Shown: piece by piece, positions 61,865 to 64,000 of the stretch
How positions within the stretch are numbered: the first letter of the stretch is position 1
Layout: the number at the start of each line of letters is the position of its first letter
Source of the DNA: Oceanospirillum sp047518265
Lineage (GTDB): Bacteria > Pseudomonadota > Gammaproteobacteria > Pseudomonadales > Halomonadaceae
Reading direction: 5' to 3'
Length of the DNA: 64,000 nt
Assembly (NCBI GenBank): GCA_047518265.1
Contig: JAKZRG010000066.1
Span: 13,821 to 77,820 of the forward strand
Notes under the pieces: model-generated
What the model was told of the DNA's origin: nothing
What the model saw: only the letters and a program-made list of their open reading frames with translations
The model's database searches: none
Program-made: the position numbers and the translations under genes

Positions 61865-63100
61865 CTAAAATATTTCGCCATCAATAAATCGACTGGGGCC
61901 TAATATCAAAGGTGCAATGTTTTGGTCGCTCATTGTGAGCTGCCACTCTTTGTCATGCTGTCCTTCAGGCTTATTATCGTGACTTGATACTTGTAAGCTC
62001 AGTTGTGCTGCTGCTTTTCGGTATAGATCCGTGCGGTAGACGTTTTGAATAATGCCTTCATAGTCCTGTAATTCTGGTAGCACTTGATTCTGCTCTTGAC
62101 TCGAAAGGTGTTCGGCATTGGCTGAGTACTGTTGATGAGTTGAGTTGGAGACGGGAAGTTGTTGCCAACGTAGCATCTGCTGCAATAACCAGCGAGCATG
62201 GCTGTGCCAAGGGAATGTAGCACTATAGCGGAAAAACTGTGGCCAGTTATCTGTGTTGAGCAATGGCGTTTTAGCGGCATCATCAGGACAGATTAAGTTG
62301 AGGTATTCGGGACGAGACAGGATTTGTAATGTTTCCTGTCGATTATCTGGATTGTCTAACCAAAGAGCGGCTTGAAGAAGAGCTTTAAGCAGGGCTTGAT
62401 GAGTATTGGGGTTTTCATCAGCCCAGCGTTGGGTCACACCAAATACTTTCTCAGGAGCATTGTTCCAGATCTGATAACCGGTTATTGCCGTACGGCCAAC
62501 TTGCTGCTGTTCTGCTACGGTATTCCAAGGTTCTCCAACGCAGAAGCCATCAATTAAACCTTCTTGAATACTTTTGATCATGCGGGTGGGGGAGATAACA
62601 GGAAGATCCACATCACGATCTGGGAGAATATCACCTGAGGCGAGCCAATAACGCAGTAAATAATTATGTTGAGAGTAGGGATACACAATACCCAATTTAA
62701 GCGGCTGCTTGCCCTGTTGTCTGCGGACTTCTATATAGGTTTTTAAACGTTCAAGAACGGTCAAATCTGTCTGAGTATAAGTATCTAATGCCTGCCATAG
62801 CTGATTGGATAGAGTAATCGCATTACCGTTAAGGCCTAAGCTAAAAGCCGTTACCATAGGGGTTGGGATAGAGCCTAGGCCTAAAGATGCGGCTAGCGGC
62901 ATGGGGGCCAACATTTGTGCACCGTCTAAAAGGCCAAAGCTGACCTTATCCCTGATGGTTGCCCAAGAAAACTCTCCCCTCAACGTGACCTTTAAGCCCT
63001 GTTCAGCAAAATAGCCTCGTTCGAGAGCGATAATTAATGGGGCGCTGTCCAGTAGAGGTATAAAGCCTAAATTTAACTCGGTCTTTTCCAATATATTCAT
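61865..63100 (-). CDS. nasS: Nitrate sensor NasS
   Basis: A 411-residue CmpA/NrtA-like protein without a signal peptide (starts MNILEKTELNLGFIPLLDSAPLIIALERGYF), so it is a cytoplasmic nitrate/nitrite sensor, as in NasS. In relatives NasS binds NasT and releases it when nitrate is bound. It lies 70 bases after nasT. The start is uncertain: a GTG at 63115 is in frame, but the ATG at 63100 has GGAAA upstream. A long Gln/Ser/His-rich stretch (about 315-345) is unconserved. Confidence 0.9.
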   Translation of the reverse strand: MNILEKTELNLGFIPLLDSAPLIIALERGYFAEQGLKVTLRGEFSWATIRDKVSFGLLDGAQMLAPMPLAASLGLGSIPTPMVTAFSLGLNGNAITLSNQLWQALDTYTQTDLTVLERLKTYIEVRRQQGKQPLKLGIVYPYSQHNYLLRYWLASGDILPDRDVDLPVISPTRMIKSIQEGLIDGFCVGEPWNTVAEQQQVGRTAITGYQIWNNAPEKVFGVTQRWADENPNTHQALLKALLQAALWLDNPDNRQETLQILSRPEYLNLICPDDAAKTPLLNTDNWPQFFRYSATFPWHSHARWLLQQMLRWQQLPVSNSTHQQYSANAEHLSSQEQNQVLPELQDYEGIIQNVYRTDLYRKAAAQLSLQVSSHDNKPEGQHDKEWQLTMSDQNIAPLILGPSRFIDGEIF

Positions 63101-63170
63101 CGTCGTTTCCACCACGTTACTTTATTTCTTTTAGTCGCTTTCTGATACTGTATTGGACTGCGGTTTGCGG

Positions 63171-63788
63171 CTATTTTTTACTGCTAGGAGTATTGAGCAC
63201 CAACTCCAAAACGGAGATAACATTTTTTGCCACATCCGTGAGCCGCTTGCTTTGATCCATGGCCATTTTTCGTAACGCTTTATAGGCTTCGTCTTCGTTA
63301 CACTGCTGATGTTGCATCAGTAGGCCTTTGGCTTTTTCTATCAGTTTGCGGTCTGCTAATTGATTACGCACCTTATCCAATTCATCCCTTAATGCGTGAA
63401 ACTCTCGAAATCGTGCAATGGCGACATCTAGGATGGGTTTTACGCGAGTGGCTTGAATATCATCGGCAATATAAGCACTGACACCGGCTCGGATCGCACT
63501 GGCAATGGTTTGCTCATCATCTTGCTCAGAAAACATCACCACGGGTCTCGGGTTGTCTTTATGCATGCGAGACATATCTTCCATGGTATCTCGGTCAGGA
63601 GATTCGATATCAATGATGACAATATCCGGTTGCAGTAAACGAACTTCTTCAGTCAGTGCAGAGGTATCTTCAAGTCGAGCTGAAATACGGTAGCCGGCAT
63701 CTAGTAGGGCCTGCTCCAAAATGGCGGCACGGGCTGGCTCGTTATCCACTAACATGACCGATAGGTTGAGTTTGGGCTCTTTTTTCAT
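63171..63788 (-). CDS. nasT: ANTAR-domain antiterminator response regulator NasT
   Basis: A 205-residue protein with a receiver domain (LSVMLVDNEPARAAILEQALL; acceptor Asp in DIVIIDIESPDRDTMED) and a C-terminal ANTAR RNA-binding domain (LADRKLIEKAKGLLMQHQQCNEDEAYKALRKMAMDQSKRLTDVAKNVI). It is expected to bind the double hexaloop leaders in front of nasA, the FAD reductase-nirBD operon and nrtABC and prevent termination when NasS releases it. All three targets are within this window. Confidence 0.94.
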   Translation of the reverse strand: MKKEPKLNLSVMLVDNEPARAAILEQALLDAGYRISARLEDTSALTEEVRLLQPDIVIIDIESPDRDTMEDMSRMHKDNPRPVVMFSEQDDEQTIASAIRAGVSAYIADDIQATRVKPILDVAIARFREFHALRDELDKVRNQLADRKLIEKAKGLLMQHQQCNEDEAYKALRKMAMDQSKRLTDVAKNVISVLELVLNTPSSKK

Positions 63789-63906
63789 AAGAAGGGTCTG
63801 AGTGTTTAGGGATTTGCTTTCATATAGGGCAAAAGCTATGCCATCGATCTTTATAGAGGAAGAGCGCGATTTTGGGCCCTATTTTTCAATGATATTTAAA
63901 AGATCT

Positions 63907-63988
63907 GTACTGTTTTGGTGCGGTGTTTGACCGTAAGACTGTTTTTGGTGCACGGATCATAAGATTGTTTTTGGTGCGCGGATCGTAA
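63907..63988 (+). repeat. Degenerate tandem repeats of about 26-30 bp upstream of nasT
   Basis: Two 26-bp units (63937-63962 and 63963-63988; shared GTTTTTGGTGC and GGATC) and a diverged third unit (63907-63936, TGTTTTGGTGC). Each holds TTGGTGC, an NtrC-like half-site. The array runs off the window end. Confidence 0.6.
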
Positions 63989-64000
63989 GAGAGTCTGCCC

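Noticed and set aside
1..64000. CRISPR arrays, transposase genes, prophage genes
   Set aside because: No regularly spaced direct repeats with unique spacers, no transposase or integrase signatures, and no phage structural genes were seen.

Overview
The window looks like chromosome of a free-living, probably marine gammaproteobacterium, most likely of the Oceanospirillaceae type. This is inferred from gene content: zipA-ligA, dapA-bamC-MBL hydrolase, nadA, bepA, mnmC, ProVWX and a NasA/NirBD/NrtABC nitrate assimilation set. Codon use is moderately AT-rich. No rRNA, CRISPR array, prophage or intact insertion sequence was seen.

Layout. 1-8900: the 3' end of zipA, ligA, a transglycosylase-like lipoprotein, yheU, a VTT-membrane/FAD-disulfide reductase fusion with a DUF547 partner, an AraC regulator and a DMT exporter. 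9000-16600: a hemerythrin-NIT-HAMP-GGDEF diguanylate cyclase, marC, mnmC, yciI, yciB and a PHP-domain RNase AM homologue. 16690-20250: yciO, scpA-scpB and rluB. 20400-20840: three identical tRNA-Lys(UUU) genes with one promoter and one terminator. 21150-29000: nadA, bepA, a TusA-like protein, an AI-2E/PerM transporter, bcp, dapA, bamC and an MBL hydrolase. 29160-29463: a compact transcription unit for a 27-residue Trp-rich peptide. 29580-32760: a YejM-like protein, an unknown membrane protein and dgkA.

33070-42970 and 57660-63790 hold one nitrate-assimilation regulon in four minus-strand units: nasA; an FAD reductase with nirB and nirD; nrtABC; and nasT-nasS. Ahead of each of the three structural units I see the same arrangement: a sigma-54 element (GG-N10-GC), upstream NtrC-like dyads, hexaloop hairpins with A at loop position 1 and G at position 4, and an intrinsic terminator whose 5' arm overlaps the second hairpin. 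This predicts N-limitation control by NtrC/sigma-54 together with nitrate control by NasS/NasT antitermination. A small AT-rich island (a HEPN-like unknown and a DUF2513 gene) lies between nasA and nirBD.

43380-52000: an HD-GYP protein, proVWX, a MocR-type regulator divergent from ccoG, with a perfect dyad between them. 52080-55410: a MarR regulator with three matching operators, divergent from a Tat-lipoprotein nitroreductase (Acg family), then a DUF4386 protein, an orphan TatA/E and an unknown membrane-anchored protein. This looks like one MarR-controlled cassette. 55519-57414: a dCache chemoreceptor. All assignments come from reading the sequence; no database search was run.
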